From assembly GCA_033032865.1 (NCBI GenBank), contig JAWHQI010000068.1, positions 7,626,001-7,690,000 of the forward strand: a stretch of 64,000 bases of DNA, given 5' to 3'. The notes under the pieces were generated by a model that worked only from the letters and a program-made list of their open reading frames with translations, was not told the DNA's origin and made no database searches. This DNA is from Dactylorhiza incarnata. Taxonomy: Eukaryota; Streptophyta; Magnoliopsida; Asparagales; Orchidaceae. This document shows, piece after piece, positions 45,555-57,846 of this stretch (positions within the stretch are counted from its first letter, which is position 1; every line of letters begins with the position of its first letter). Both the position numbers and the translations under genes were made by a program.

Positions 45555-45611
45555 ATAGAAAGGTAACATCATAGTCTGGTACAATTCATAAGAGAGTACC
45601 CGGGAACAAAC

Positions 45612-47161
45612 TGATGCGATGATTCGGCAAGTGCACCGGTCGCGCAAGTAATAATAATGGGGAAAATCCCCGAGTGTCGGTCTCTTGAGGAACACAGTAA
45701 GGTGGAGTTAGGTTTCGAGGAAGGACTTGAGATTGAAGTACTAAAATCGGATGGAATGCGGGGGAGTTGGGTTGGCTTTTGGAAAATAAAATAAAAGCTA
45801 TCAACTACTCCTATGCAATGCCGCTATGCAATGCTTCACTTGGCGGGATGGAGACAAGGCAGGCCTTGAGCACGCTGCATCGAAAGGGCGGATGGACGAG
45901 TAGGCAAGCGGAATCGAACTGTGCAGGCCTTGAGCGCACTGCTTCGTTAGGCGGGATGGAATACGGGCCGCGATTCCACGCTTCGGTAGGCGGATGGATG
46001 AGTAGGCTAGCGGAGTGAGGGTCGCAAGCACCTCTTCGACAAGCACGCCATTAGCAATTGCTAGTGCGGCACACGAACGTGACGGCGGGATGGAGGATGG
46101 AATGGGGCGCACCTCAAGCAACTCAAACAACAAATATTTCACATAGACATGAAATAAATAGAAATACAACTAGTTTAAGTGCCACTTCATCATAATAATG
46201 AGATCTAAAACATATACACATCAATAAGAGAAGAATAAGGCAAGAAATCGACCGAATCTGAAGTCTTGTTGTAGATTCACGGTTGGAATCGCCGGGTTGT
46301 CAATCCGCGTCCAAGCTCGGTCCGCAACTACGTCCAGGGTAGAGAAGGGCTGTCACACCTCCCAATGGACCCGTCTTCTTCGTGTCACGATCCGGTAGAG
46401 GTTGCAAACTTTCTCTTGCTTGATGGCAATGGAGGCTAGGTCTTCCTTTGGAGCTCTTGGATGATGGAGGAGGCCGAGAGGAAACTCCGGCTCAAGATTG
46501 GCGTGAAGAACAAGCCCGGAGCACCTCTAGATGGTGGGCGACGATGGAGGGGCGAAACTGGGCAGAACTGCGCAAGAAACGGCAGAAAAATGCGGATCCC
46601 CGACCTAATTCGCGAGCAGCATTATTTATAGGCGTTGGAATTAAACAGTGCGCACGGTCATTGGCACACGACCAGTGGTCGTGCGCACTAGAATTCGGTG
46701 ATCGTGCGCTCTGCCTGGACGGAACCTGCAAAGGCAGAAATTATAAAATAACATGTTCGCACGACCAGTGGCGCACGACCGGTGGTCGTGCGCACTATCA
46801 TAGGTGGTCGTGCGCACTAACATAAAATTGATGATAAGTGCGCACGAACAGTGGCGCACGACCGGTGGTCGTGCGCAATAGAACTAGTGATCGTGCGCAG
46901 TGTTCCTGTGCAGAATTGTACCAGAAATACTTGCACGACTCCTGTTCCAGCATACGACACCAGTCTAACCACTGAAAGTGGAACTTAACAGCGCAAGAAA
47001 ACTAAAAACAAAGATAGATACGAAATTACACCAAAATGGGCCTAGAAGTGCACCAAGCATAGACTGATCAATATGAACTATAATAGGGCTAAACTGCGGT
47101 GAAATGACTAAATAAATGGCCCAGATGAGTCCATAAAAGTGTATATGATCAGGACTCATCA
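45612..47161 (-). repeat. Solo LTR of an Athila-like element
   Basis: A 1550-bp LTR on the minus strand, TGATGAGTCC ... ATCGCATCA, with no internal region on either side. Flanking bases are CAAAC (45607-45611) and TAAAC (47162-47166), a target duplication with one mismatch. The uninterrupted site CAAAC is seen at 58152-58156 of the other chromovirus LTR. It keeps the TATA box (46623-46630), palindrome cluster (46640-46910) and a one-mismatch version of the 18-bp palindrome (46049-46066). LTR-LTR recombination of a full element is the likely origin. Its tail groups it with elements A and B. Confidence 0.88.
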
Positions 47162-50095
47162 TAAACCCGGTCAAATAAAGCTGAAACTAAAACTCCTCGA
47201 AAACTAAAGTGACTAAGACATGGTCCTCATCACCAAGTACTAAGAATCTAGGACGAAATCTCACGGTAGTACGGTCGCCAATAGGAGGGGCTCTGGGGTC
47301 TGTAGTTCCTGCCGAATCAGGTCCTCCTGTCCTCTGGTGCTGGGTCTCCTGGTGCTGCCTCCCCTGTGTTAGGTCACAATCGACCGTCAGTCTAATAGAC
47401 TCAGCCACAACCTCCCCGCCTCCCCCCGCGACACCTAGGCACCGGGTGGAGAGGAGGAAAAGGAGGGACACAAGGCAGTATAATTTCAAGCAGATGACAA
47501 ATGCAGGTAGATTAATTATAGCACATATTTATACAAATGAGCACGGTATAAGAACTGGCGAGTATATTGTAAGGCAAAAATCATTATACAAGGTTACTAA
47601 CAACATAACCAGTGTCACAATATAGAGAAGCAATAGAAAGTGTGACAAATTGCAGTAAATGGAGCATCCGCTAAAAGTAAACAAGCCATGGTTCATAGGG
47701 CAACAGTGAGGTTTTCATAATTTAAGTAAGCAAAAACCTTAACTTATCAATTCAAAAGATAAGTTAAGGGATCGTTTTGCAAGGCCCATCATATAAGGCA
47801 TCCCATACTACTTTATATGATGGGTGGGAAAAAGGGGAAAGATGAGTGATGTGATGTATGCTATGTTATGCAGTGATGCGCATTATTATGAAATGTTGAT
47901 TTACTCACACACACGACTCTGTACGTACAGACCTTGTTAGTTCCCCATTGTTCAAGGTGTAGCTATCACCCAGGGTCTCACTACCGTGGCCGTAGTGATA
48001 GTGGGTCGGGCTCCCCCACTTCTAGGAGGGTACACACACTACCAAGCCTAGACCTCTCCACACTCCCTCCGAGACCCACGCGTGGGCGGACTAGTCGGGC
48101 TTTTTGCTGCGCGTCAGACTTAGATAGGACAAGTGTGAGTTTTAGGGATGGAGGCTTCTCCACAACTTCCACTAAGCCAGATCCCTAATCCTCACCACTT
48201 GCCTGAGTCAACGTATGTCCGCCGGTGTGCCAGCACAGACCATACCGAAGACCCGCCACAGATTCCAATTATTCATACAAGTTTACCCCGAGCTTATCGC
48301 TCGCTAATAATCAAATAAAACACGGGCTCAGCCAGCCTCTCACTAGGCCTCAGAACAAATTCATTTCCAAGGTAGGTATGTGGAAATTGTTTAATAATGT
48401 ATTCACTTGACTCTAAATTACAAGTTCTTCCCCGTTGACCCTACCCTAGATTAACTTACCAAACCTCACCTTATTATGTGGGGTTGCTTACGTTGTAGCA
48501 TGATCCGATCGACACGGTGCTCTTACCTTAGCTTATAGGCCTAGGGATTTAAAATTTTTACCTTGAGCTTTCCGAGGCATAGACCTAAGTGCCTTGGGGT
48601 AGGTTAAGTGATGTGGGATCACTTATCTGAGACCTCCTCGGGACTCGAAGTCGTTTTAACTCGTCTTGATTATACTATCTTAAGTGATCACCTTAGATCC
48701 TCCTCGTATTGCTTAGTTCTTGACCCAACATGGACAAAGTGTTCTATTTACCCGATGCGACCTCGAGTGATTACCTTCTAATGATTTGAGTCTATTATTT
48801 GACGAGTACCCAGAAGATTTATATTAACTTAAACTCCATGTTCCAAGAGGTTAAGTTTCTGGAGGAGATTGATTTGTTTAATTGGAATCTTAGTAATTAT
48901 ATGCCTTAGAGAAGACATCAGTCGACCCGAGTGTACGAGCTTATAAATGAGCCTTATATGAACAAGGTTTGTACCTCTCCAGCTTTGTGATGTGCAACGA
49001 TTTGGATCATTTAACGAGTATTCAATTTATTCCGGTTACTAAGGGCATTTGCTACTCACCGGAGGCTTGCCCAATTCTATTCTTGATGGGGGAAACTTCC
49101 TTTCATTTACTGGACCAAAGGTTAGGAAACCTCTCCCTTCCCAAAATCCTTACTTAATTAAGTTGCTCACCCGAGTTGAGGTGGTTCCGAGGTGTGTATC
49201 TTCCAAGTTTTACCCATCTTTCAATTTAATCCCCTAGGAGTATCCTAAGGTAAATTATGTCTAAAGCTTATGATTTATGAACCTGGGTTGGGTCTAAGGG
49301 TGTCCCTAGTCCTGTGGAGGTTTGGGGTCAGTCGGGTGTCTTAATAGGTATGGGGGTCCACCTTAGTGAATTGGCTCATTCTAAATTAGGCCTTGGTGAG
49401 AATGAATTTCTGGGGATTCATCGGCTCTCTTTTAGTCCTATTTCAATTCTGAACAGTAGAGGGTTGCCTCCACTCTAGTCAAGGCTTGGGGTACCCTTTT
49501 CTTATAGAGATCCTAACAGAGGTGAATTTTTGTCAAAACTTGTGGTGGTTTTGGGGACCACCTAGGAGTTACCATTTCACAAATGTATCCTTCTCGTTTT
49601 CACCCAGATTAATTTAATAGCTTCTGTGGGGGCTGCTGGTCGTCCTACCATTTTATTACCATGATTTATTAGGTATCATGTATTAAGAAAATTGGTTCAT
49701 GCCTTCAATTGATAACATCCGCTCACTAGAAATCTCTATGGATATTGGGGTGGACTAAAGTATGATCTTGAGCCTTGGGACATTTTAGACTACTCGAATC
49801 TATTCAAGACTTCTGGTTATCCCATGTATGCTCACTAGAATAAGGTGAATCATCGTTGTTTCTAGCTAACTCTATTTTTTCTATCTAGCGAGGCTAGTTT
49901 AACTATATTCCCTCCAGATGCCCTATGTTAAGTCACTCTCAGGGTTAATGAACTCCTATCAATCTAAGTTTTTAGGTCATGTAATTCTTATGTTCACTCT
50001 ATATGTTATACTTGAAGTTTGATCAGGAGATCAACTAAATCACAAGAACCATTTTACTTAAGACATCAAAATACTCAGATACATAACCTTATACA

Positions 50096-50660
50096 TGCTT
50101 TACTAGAATGAGTCTATAGGGAACTATACTGCACCAAAAATTCTTTATAACATATCAGTAGAAAGGTAAGAGCAAGAGCTACAACTTTTGTATTGACTAC
50201 ATGTTCTGCATTTGAGTGTAAGTCCTTCAATTTACCGCTTAAAGTTTCAGCTTGGGTGTGACCTTTAATTACTACAATTACATGGTTTACTAAAAAGGGT
50301 CTACAGGGAGCTACACTTCACCAAAAATTCAGTATAACATATCATTAGAAAGGTAAAAGCAAGGGCTACAACTTTTGTATTGACCACATGTTCTGAATTT
50401 GAGTGTAAGTCATTCAATTTACTGCTTAAAGTTTCAGCTTGGGTGTGACCTTTAATTACTACAATTACATGGTTTACTAAAAAGGGTCTACAGGGAGCTA
50501 TACTTCACCAAAGATTCTGTATAACATATCATTAGAAAGGTAAAAGCAAGGGCTACAACTTTTGTATTGACCACATATTCTGAATTTGAGTGTAAGTCAT
50601 TCAATTTACTGCTTAAAGTTTCAGCTTGGGTGTGACCTTTAAATACTACTCATTTATTCA
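50096..50660. repeat. Three tandem 187-bp repeats in the chromovirus LTR
   Basis: Units start at about 50096, 50283 and 50470 with TTTACTAAAAAGGGTCTACA and contain AAAGTTTCAGCTTGGGTGTG. The last two are nearly identical; the first has diverged more. Confidence 0.8.
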
Positions 50661-52953
50661 ATCTAGTGATAACAAATTCCAACTTTCCTACCTTCAAATC
50701 TACTTAGCCAAACCTCATAGATGGCTTATCATGACTTGGGGTGAGACCCCTTGAGATTTCATTGGAAATTAATAATTAATATTCTCCAAACTCACAAAAT
50801 TCATAGAATGAAATATCTAGCAAAACCATAGAAAAGTGTCTTACAAATATTCTAAATTTCTCACCAAGCATAGGTCATACATGGATACATGCATGGCCTG
50901 AAAATCATTCATGTTGCATGCAACAATATTCCTAAATTTCAGAAAATACTAAAACCTTAATCCAAGAACATGTGTTACTAAATATGAACATGAATACCAC
51001 TATTCACTACTCTTCACTTGTAGTAATCAACTTGCATCCCTAGATTACTCACCCAAATCAAGTCCAAATATCATAAAATTTTGTACAGAGGTGAGTCAAC
51101 CCATGATAAACATGTCACCAAAAATTTGGGCCAAAACTATAAGTTTATGCGCCTTAAGTTATTACAATAATGAAATATAAATTATTCCAAAAACTATAGG
51201 AAATTTTTCTCCTAAAATCACCAAATTTGGACAGTGATTTTATATAGCCATCACACACCTTGGGTTCAAATTTCACATGCATGCAAAGGAAATTGAGGGA
51301 AAAATACACATTATACACATGCATGAACATATTGTACGTCCTGCACTAAAACAGATGCACAGGACTGTACAGTCATCCAAATCAGTTGATTTGAAGCTCA
51401 GATGAAAGTAGACATCAAGGTCTACAAATCTTGTCTCTGGTGAAATTTGCAAATTCGGCTTCTAAGGGCTTCCATTTCCTGCTTGAACATCTTAAATAAA
51501 GTGTGACAGATTGAATACTATTCATTTATTAAAATCATGTGGTCTGCGTTTAGGGGCCTAATCAGATCCAATGGCCAGGGCATCATCTTCCACCTCTCGC
51601 CAAGGGCTGAGAATGAAAGCGCCTGGGCTACCTTTGAGCCCAATTTCCCGGCCACCTACTTGACTCCACGGCCGACCACCACCACCACCACCTTCACGAA
51701 GGTGGGGGCTATCGAGACGGCGGTCTTGATCGGCCGGCGGCGGCCGGAATAAGGAAAGAGGGGAGGATGATTTCGACGGAAAAACTTGTGAAAACCAGTG
51801 GTGGATCTCGCTCAATTGAGCTCGTCTCACCTCCTAATTGGTCTAGATAGCTAGCACGAGGGAAGAGGGAGAGGTACGGGCCTGAGTTTGTGGTCGGAGG
51901 CGCGGATTTGCCCTTGTTCCCATGCGTGAGTTGTCGCCGCCGGAAGCCATGGCCGAATGGGGGTTCTGAGCTCGAAAGCTTCGCCAGAGTTGGGGGTTTG
52001 GCCTCGTGGAGCTTACTGAACGTGAAGGTGGCCTCAAAGGAGGCTGAGGGGGAGTTTATAGTAGGGGATTCAAAAGGGGGTTCGGCCATTAATGCCACCT
52101 CTCCAACACCCAATGCATGGCTTCCAGCTCGAGCCAAACCAGCTGGGCATCAAGCCTGAGGTCGGGTGAGGAGAGAGAGGTGGATGGGAGGTGCCAATTG
52201 GCACTCTAAACTCACATTCAAGGTGGGTGAAATAACTCCTTTGTAAAACACTATTCACCCGATTTTTCACCCCCCCTTCATGGCTATGCATGGTTGCCAC
52301 CTCAGCTCAAAAAGGGTGGGGGTTTACTCTCCAAGGTCATCTGAATATATTGGGTTAAGGTGGAGTGTGCCATTTGGCATGGTGCTCAAAACTTCCATTC
52401 TTTCTCTCTCTTCCTATTTTGGCTTTTTCCCAAAAAATGGCCCCTTTAATTAACCACCCATTTAGTTCATTATTTAAAGGTAAATCAGCCATGTAATGGA
52501 CTGATTGTAGGCTTGAGGTTGGGCTAGGGCCCAAAGGGGAAATCAGTTTAACCATGATGACTTAATGTGCTACTTGAGATTTGGTTTAGCTTAAGCCCTC
52601 CTAGGTTAATGTGAGTGATTCAAATGAATCCAATGGACTCTATGGGTCCTAGATTGGTGGAGCTTTGTGGAGGGGGACACAAGGAGGTCTTAAGTTCTCT
52701 AATTGAGCTTGGGGGGGCATAATGGGGCCCTTAGGGTTTTGCCCTAATTTTAGGTTAAAAGGGCTCATTAAATGAAACCCTAGAGGTCAAATCCTCTTAA
52801 TAAGTTAATTGCTCTCAACCTTAAGGTTCTGTACATTGGTTAGGGAGTTTACCCTAGTGTCCCCCAATCTCCTGTTGGTCTAGGGAGCTTGTTTAGAAAG
52901 GGAGAGTGTCAAAACTTGACTAAGGGGGGCCTAGTAGTTTTGGGGATGTTACA

Positions 52954-53038
52954 ATTCCCAATATGCAATAAAATAATTTCGTCCCCGAAATTTAAGATTA
53001 GTTGTATGGGTGTTGACACTAAGAGACAAACTTAATCT
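52954..53038 (-). other. Chromovirus 3' untranslated region with a weak polypurine tract
   Basis: 85 bp between the pol stop and the 3' LTR. On the minus strand ATATTGGGAAT directly precedes the LTR start TGTAACATCC and is the PPT candidate. Confidence 0.5.
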
Positions 53039-56000
53039 TTAAAGAAGAGTGCGAGGCATACCTGCACTGAATAGCCTTGGATACTTTTGTTGCATGAGAT
53101 CCAGGGGCTCCCAGGTATGCTCCTCTTGGCCATGATTAGACCACAACACCTTGACTAGTGGAATTTTCTTCTTTCTCAGGGTCCGGACTGCCGTATCATC
53201 AATTCAGATTGGCTCTAGAAGAACAGTTCTATCAGAAGCCACTGGGTTTGAAACTGAAGTTACATGTTGATCTGGCCGGATTAGCGCCTTCCGGAGGGAG
53301 GAGATATGAAAAACGGTGTGCAGGCCGGCCAAGTCCGGGGATAGTTCTAATCTATATGCCACGGGACCGAATCTTTCTAGAATTCTGAAAGGCCCGAGGT
53401 ACCTGGGGCTGAGCTTCTTCAGTCCCCGTACCCGGGTGATGCCATGAGCTGGTCGGATCTTTAGAAAAACTTGATCACCCACCTGGAATTCTACCTGACG
53501 GTGATGCGCGTCATAGTATTTAGCTTGCCTGCTCTGTGCTTCTAACATCTTCTGTCGTATTGAGCGTACTTGAGCATCAGTGTCTTCGATGAATTTAGAT
53601 CCTAAGGCCGAGGGGTCTTCATCTTGCACCCAGGATAGCGGAGTTCTGCACTTCCTTCCGTACAAGGCTTCATAAGGTGCCATTCCTATGGAGGTATGAT
53701 GGTTGTTGTTGTAGAAGAACTCTACCAACGGTAACAGTCCCTCCCATGGCTCCCCACTATCCAATATGCATAATCGGAGGAGGTCCTCCATCGTCCGAAT
53801 GGTGCGTTCAGTTTGCCCATCTGTTTGAGGGTGGAAAGCGGTACTGAAGTTCAGGCGGGACCCTAAATAAGCATGGACGGCCCTCCACTCCTTAGATGTA
53901 AATCTTCCGTCTCGATCTGATATGATAGTTTTTGGCATGCCGTGGTAACGTACAAACTATTCTACGAAGAGTCGAATTAGCACGCTGACCGGGGCTTTCT
54001 TTTTCATCGAAATGAATCTGGCCACTTTAGTTAATCTGTCAACGATTATCCAGACCGAGTCATGACCGGAACGGGACCTTGGTAACCCATGCACAAAGTC
54101 CATCGAGATATCTTCAAATTTCCAAACAGGCACTGACAAGGATTGAAGCCGTCCTGCCGGATTTCTGCATTCCGCCTTTACACACTGACAAGTTTCACAG
54201 AGGTTTATAAATTTTGTTATATCCTTTTTCATCCCAGGCCAAAACATGGTTCTCTTTAAATCTGTTGTCATCTTGGTGATTCCCGGGTGCACTGAATACT
54301 TGCTATAATGCGCTTCGGTCATGATCTCCTCCCTAAGCTGGTTTGTAGCCGGAATGTAAACTCGGTCCTTGAAGCGAACTAAACCGTCGATGATAGAGAA
54401 GTCTTTGGCGGTGCCCGTATTCAGTGCTTCAAAAACTGGTTCCAAATCCGCATCTTGTTTTTGACCTTCCCGGATGCGATCCTTGATATCACTCTCGATT
54501 GAGATCGATCCCAAATACTCTTCGTACAATTCGGGATCTGCTCGGGAGACTAGAGTAATATTCAAATTTTCCATTTCTCAAAACAACTCCAATGATGACA
54601 CTCGCATTTCTGGTTCCGATGTGCCGACTGTTCTGCTCAAAGCGTCAACCACTTTATTCGCTTTTCCGGGGTGATAGTGCATTGTATACTGATAATCGCA
54701 AAGGAATTCCACCCATCTTCTTTGACGCATATTAAGGTCCTTCTGTGTGTCTACGTATTTTAAATTTTTGTGATCAGAGAAGATGTCACAGTGTACTCCA
54801 TACAGATAATGTCGCCAAATTTTTAGCGCGAACACTACAGCTCCCATCTCTAGGTCATGCACGGGATAGTTTTGTTCATGCTTTTTCAATTGCCGGGATG
54901 CATAAGCAATTACATGACCATTTTGCATTAGTACAACACCCATTCCTTGGTAAGAGGCGTCAGTGTAAACTTGGAAGCCCTCCTTTCCTGATGGCAAGGC
55001 AAGAATTGGGGCAGATATTAATCTGGCTTTTAAATCCTGGAAGGCTGCTTCACACTTGGGGGTCCAGATGAACGGCGAATCTTTCTTCGTTAACGTGGTA
55101 AGCGGTAGTGCGATCTGGGAGAAACCTTGTACGAACTTCCGGTAGTATCCGACAAGTCCTAGAAAGCTCCTTATGTCTGAGGCCGTTTTCGGTTGGGGCC
55201 AACCTCGGACTGCTTGGATTTTTTCTGGGTCAACTGCCAATCCAGCGCCGCTGATGATATGGCCTAAGAAGGCTACTTCACTGAGCCAAAATTGGCACTT
55301 ACTGAACTTTGCGTAAAGCTTATTCTCCCGAAGTTTCTGGAGAGTTAAGGATAAATGCTGAGCGTGATCCTCCTTTGTTTTCGAATAGATTAGAATGTCA
55401 TCTATAAAAATGATGACGAAGGAATCTATGTATGGTTCAAACACTTTGTTCATTAAACTCATGAATGCCGAGGGAGCATTCGTGAGTCCGAATGGCATTA
55501 CTGTGAACTCGTGTAATCCGTACCTGCTACTGAAAGCCGTTTTTGGGATATCCTCCTCCCGGATCCTCAGTTGGTAATACCCTGATCTGAGATCTAGTTT
55601 TGAATACCAGAAGGCCCCTTGTAATTGATCAAACAGTTCGTCGATACGGGGTAGGGGATAGGTGTTTCTAACTGTCAAACGGTTGAGCTCTCTGTAGTCA
55701 ATGCACAGTCTCAAGGTTCCGTCTTTCTTTTTAACGAAGAGGATCGGGGCTCCCCATGGTGACGAACTTGGCCTTACAAAGCCTGCTTCTACTAACTCTT
55801 GCAGTTGGCTTCGGAATTTGGTTAACTCCTTTGGTGCCATTCTATAAGGTGCTTTAGATACTGGTTTTGCTCCTGGTACTAGTTGAATTTGAAAGTCGGC
55901 CTCTCTGTGTGGGGGCAATCTGGGTAATTTGTCGGGGAAGACATCGGCAAAATCTCTTACCACCGGGATGTCTCCTAAGGGTTCACCTGACTCTTCTATT

Positions 56001-57604
56001 CCAAAGCAAACAAAAAATAATTCATTTCCCTGAAGATGCGATTTGACGGCCTGGACGGAAGATAAGAGGTTTTTGGAGACTGGTAAGGCACTTTCAAAGG
56101 TGATTGTGGTGTCCCCGTGACGAATAGTAACCCTTCTTTGCCGACAATCAATTACGGCGTGATACCGAGATAGCCAGCTCATGCCCAACACCAGGTCGTA
56201 TTTGACAAGCTTCATTGCAGTAGCTGAGGTTTCAATTTTTTTTCCACTGATGGTTATGTCTATGTCACAAGTCGAGGTGACACTGATTACGGATCCATCG
56301 GGAAGGCGGACTCCCCTAGCAGGACCCAAGCGGCAGCTAAATCCTTTCAACTCCTTAATAAAGTTTTCTGATATAAAAACATGAGTTGCTCCACAATCGA
56401 ACAAAGCGAGGGCAGGTTTTCCGTTTACAAAAAGAATGCCTGTGATTGCGAATTTGAATGTTATCTAGTTAAGTGATAGTTCTTACGTTACTCATATTTA
56501 GGAGAAGATTTTAAGAGGACAAATTAAGTGATATAAAGGAAAGGAAAATCTTGGAATACCTGTAATAGTCTCCTCGGGTTTGCAAGGTTGGGCCAGATCA
56601 AGGGCATATAGTTGGTTGCCGGTGAGTTGACGGTTACTTCCTTGGTGTCCTCATCCTCGACCTCGACCTCGGCCACCAAAGTGCTGATAAGGGGGCCTTT
56701 GGGGTGGAGGAGGGAGTGCTCTCTGAGGACAGAATGCCTTCACATGACCGGGCTGGTGGCAGAAGAAGCATAGCTGAGGAGGAGGGGCCCCACCCAACTG
56801 CTTAGGTGGCTCCTGGGCTTGCAGTGGTTGTGGTGCCAAAACTGTGAGGGATCCTTGACCTTGATTGAAGTTTGGACGAGGTCTTCCCCCACTCTTCTGA
56901 TTCCTAATGAACTGATCCTGCTGATGTGGGAGCTGTCCTCTTCGTTCCTCGTCAGCAGCTCTCTTCCCCCTGCCCCTGGTCATCAGGTGATCCGCTTCCA
57001 ATCTCTTTGCTGCTTCAGCAATCTTGGCCAAACTAGTATCTGTTACGAATAAGAGTGCTTGTCTCAGGTCATCTCTCAGTCCCTTAAAGAACTTCTTGGC
57101 GAATCCTGCCTCACTGAACTGGTAAGAAACTAGGAATCGGGATAGACGGGCAAATTCTCGTTGATATTCCAAGACAGTCCTATTTCCTTGCCTTAACTGT
57201 AAGAATTTCTCCTCTAGCTCGTCTCTTACCGACTGAGGAATGAAATGCTCCAGTAAAGCTCCTTTGAACTCTTCCCAAGAGATTTCACTGTATTCGTAAC
57301 CTAAGAAGGTTGTATCCATTGCTGTCTTCCACCAGTGCTTAGCATGAGATCGAAGTGCTGAGACTGCTAAAGCCACAGCTTCGGTTGTTGGGCAGCGGAT
57401 TCCAGCAAGCATATCTTGAATGGTATCGATCCATTCCTCAGTTTGTACTGCTGATTCTGTACCCAAGAAGGATGGTGGAGAGAGTCCTTTGAACACACTG
57501 AGCCAGTTTGAAGCCGGGTTGAGCTCCCTAACTGGGGCTTGATCTCTGAATGCTTGCAGAATGGCCTGCAGTGTCTGCCTCACATTGTCTTCTTGAAATT
57601 GGGC
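53039..57604 (-). pseudogene. Chromovirus gag-pol with chromodomain, four in-frame stops and a putative intron
   Basis: Reading leftward in one frame. Gag: EEWIDTIQDMLAGI, HWWKTAMDTTFLG, CCHC knuckle CFFCHQPGHVKAFC near 56755. Protease: [11 protein letters not shown], Cys where Ser/Thr is usual. [35 protein letters not shown]. RNase [20 protein letters not shown]. Integrase: HPGITKMTTDL ... CETCQ, then IISDRDGRF and FHPQTDGQTERT. A GPY-type region and a chromodomain (KIPLVKVLWSNH, EEHTWEP) end at TAA 53039-53041. In-frame stops are at 56651, 54578, 53957 and 53204; otherwise the frame holds without indels. A 120-bp GT-AG segment (56440-56559) with stops separates gag from protease. Upstream of 57604 a C20 run in a polyproline stretch breaks the frame. 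Confidence 0.85.
56440..56559 (-). other. Putative intron at the gag-protease junction
   Basis: On the minus strand the donor is ATTACAG-GTATTCC and the acceptor ATCACAG-GCATTC. A branch-point-like CTTAAC lies about 30 bases before the acceptor. The segment is 120 bp, contains several in-frame stops, and its removal joins gag to protease in frame with a normal-looking linker. Confidence 0.5.
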
Positions 57605-57846
57605 GGGGGGGGGGGGGGGGGGGGAGGTGGAGGGGGAACCCTATTCTCTGGGACAGGATTCTGCAGGACAAGAATGAGAATTGAAAAGAGGTATTAATCT
57701 CAGGTGGCTAGATGAGAAATGGTCGGGAGAAAAACCCGTATGGGCACACCATTGCGTCCGCTGCTAGTTTGTCCGCAAACTAGACTCGAGCGGGGTGTAA
57801 TAAGGGTCGGACAGAATATGTAGGATCGTTAAGCTCAGATACCCTT
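57605..57846 (-). other. Chromovirus leader: polyproline start of gag and primer site
   Basis: A G20 run (57605-57624; C20 on the coding strand) lies in a proline-rich gag start. GCTCAGATACCC at 57833-57844 matches the initiator Met primer site complement at 10 of 12 bases and lies next to the LTR. Confidence 0.5.

Larger units (their letters stand above)
40052..52953 (-). repeat. Chromovirus 3' LTR, carrying two insertions
   Basis: On the minus strand it begins TGTAACATCCCC (52953) and ends GGTCTTACA (40052). 40052-40305, 45555-45611 and 47167-48486 are collinear with 57847-59475 of the 5' LTR, which serves as an uninterrupted reference. The CACTA transposon (40306-45554) and a solo LTR (45612-47161) interrupt it. 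48487-52953 has no partner in the window; apart from three tandem 187-bp repeats (50096-50660) I see no gene in it. Inverted text at 47700-47830 (GATAAGTTAAGG, CATCATATAAG / CTTTATATGATG) could fold into hairpins. Confidence 0.78.

Noticed and set aside
47209..47625. Plus-strand 138-codon ORF, with a similar one at 58197
   Set aside because: Both lie within the chromovirus LTRs; the frame is truncated in the second copy and there is no known domain.
49000..49500. Possible host gene in the middle of the long LTR
   Set aside because: Short ORFs only, no domain, and position inside one LTR explains it.
51537..52159. Overlapping ORFs on both strands near the 5' end of the chromovirus LTR
   Set aside because: GC-rich LTR sequence with no motif; looked like a possible host exon but no splice or family support.
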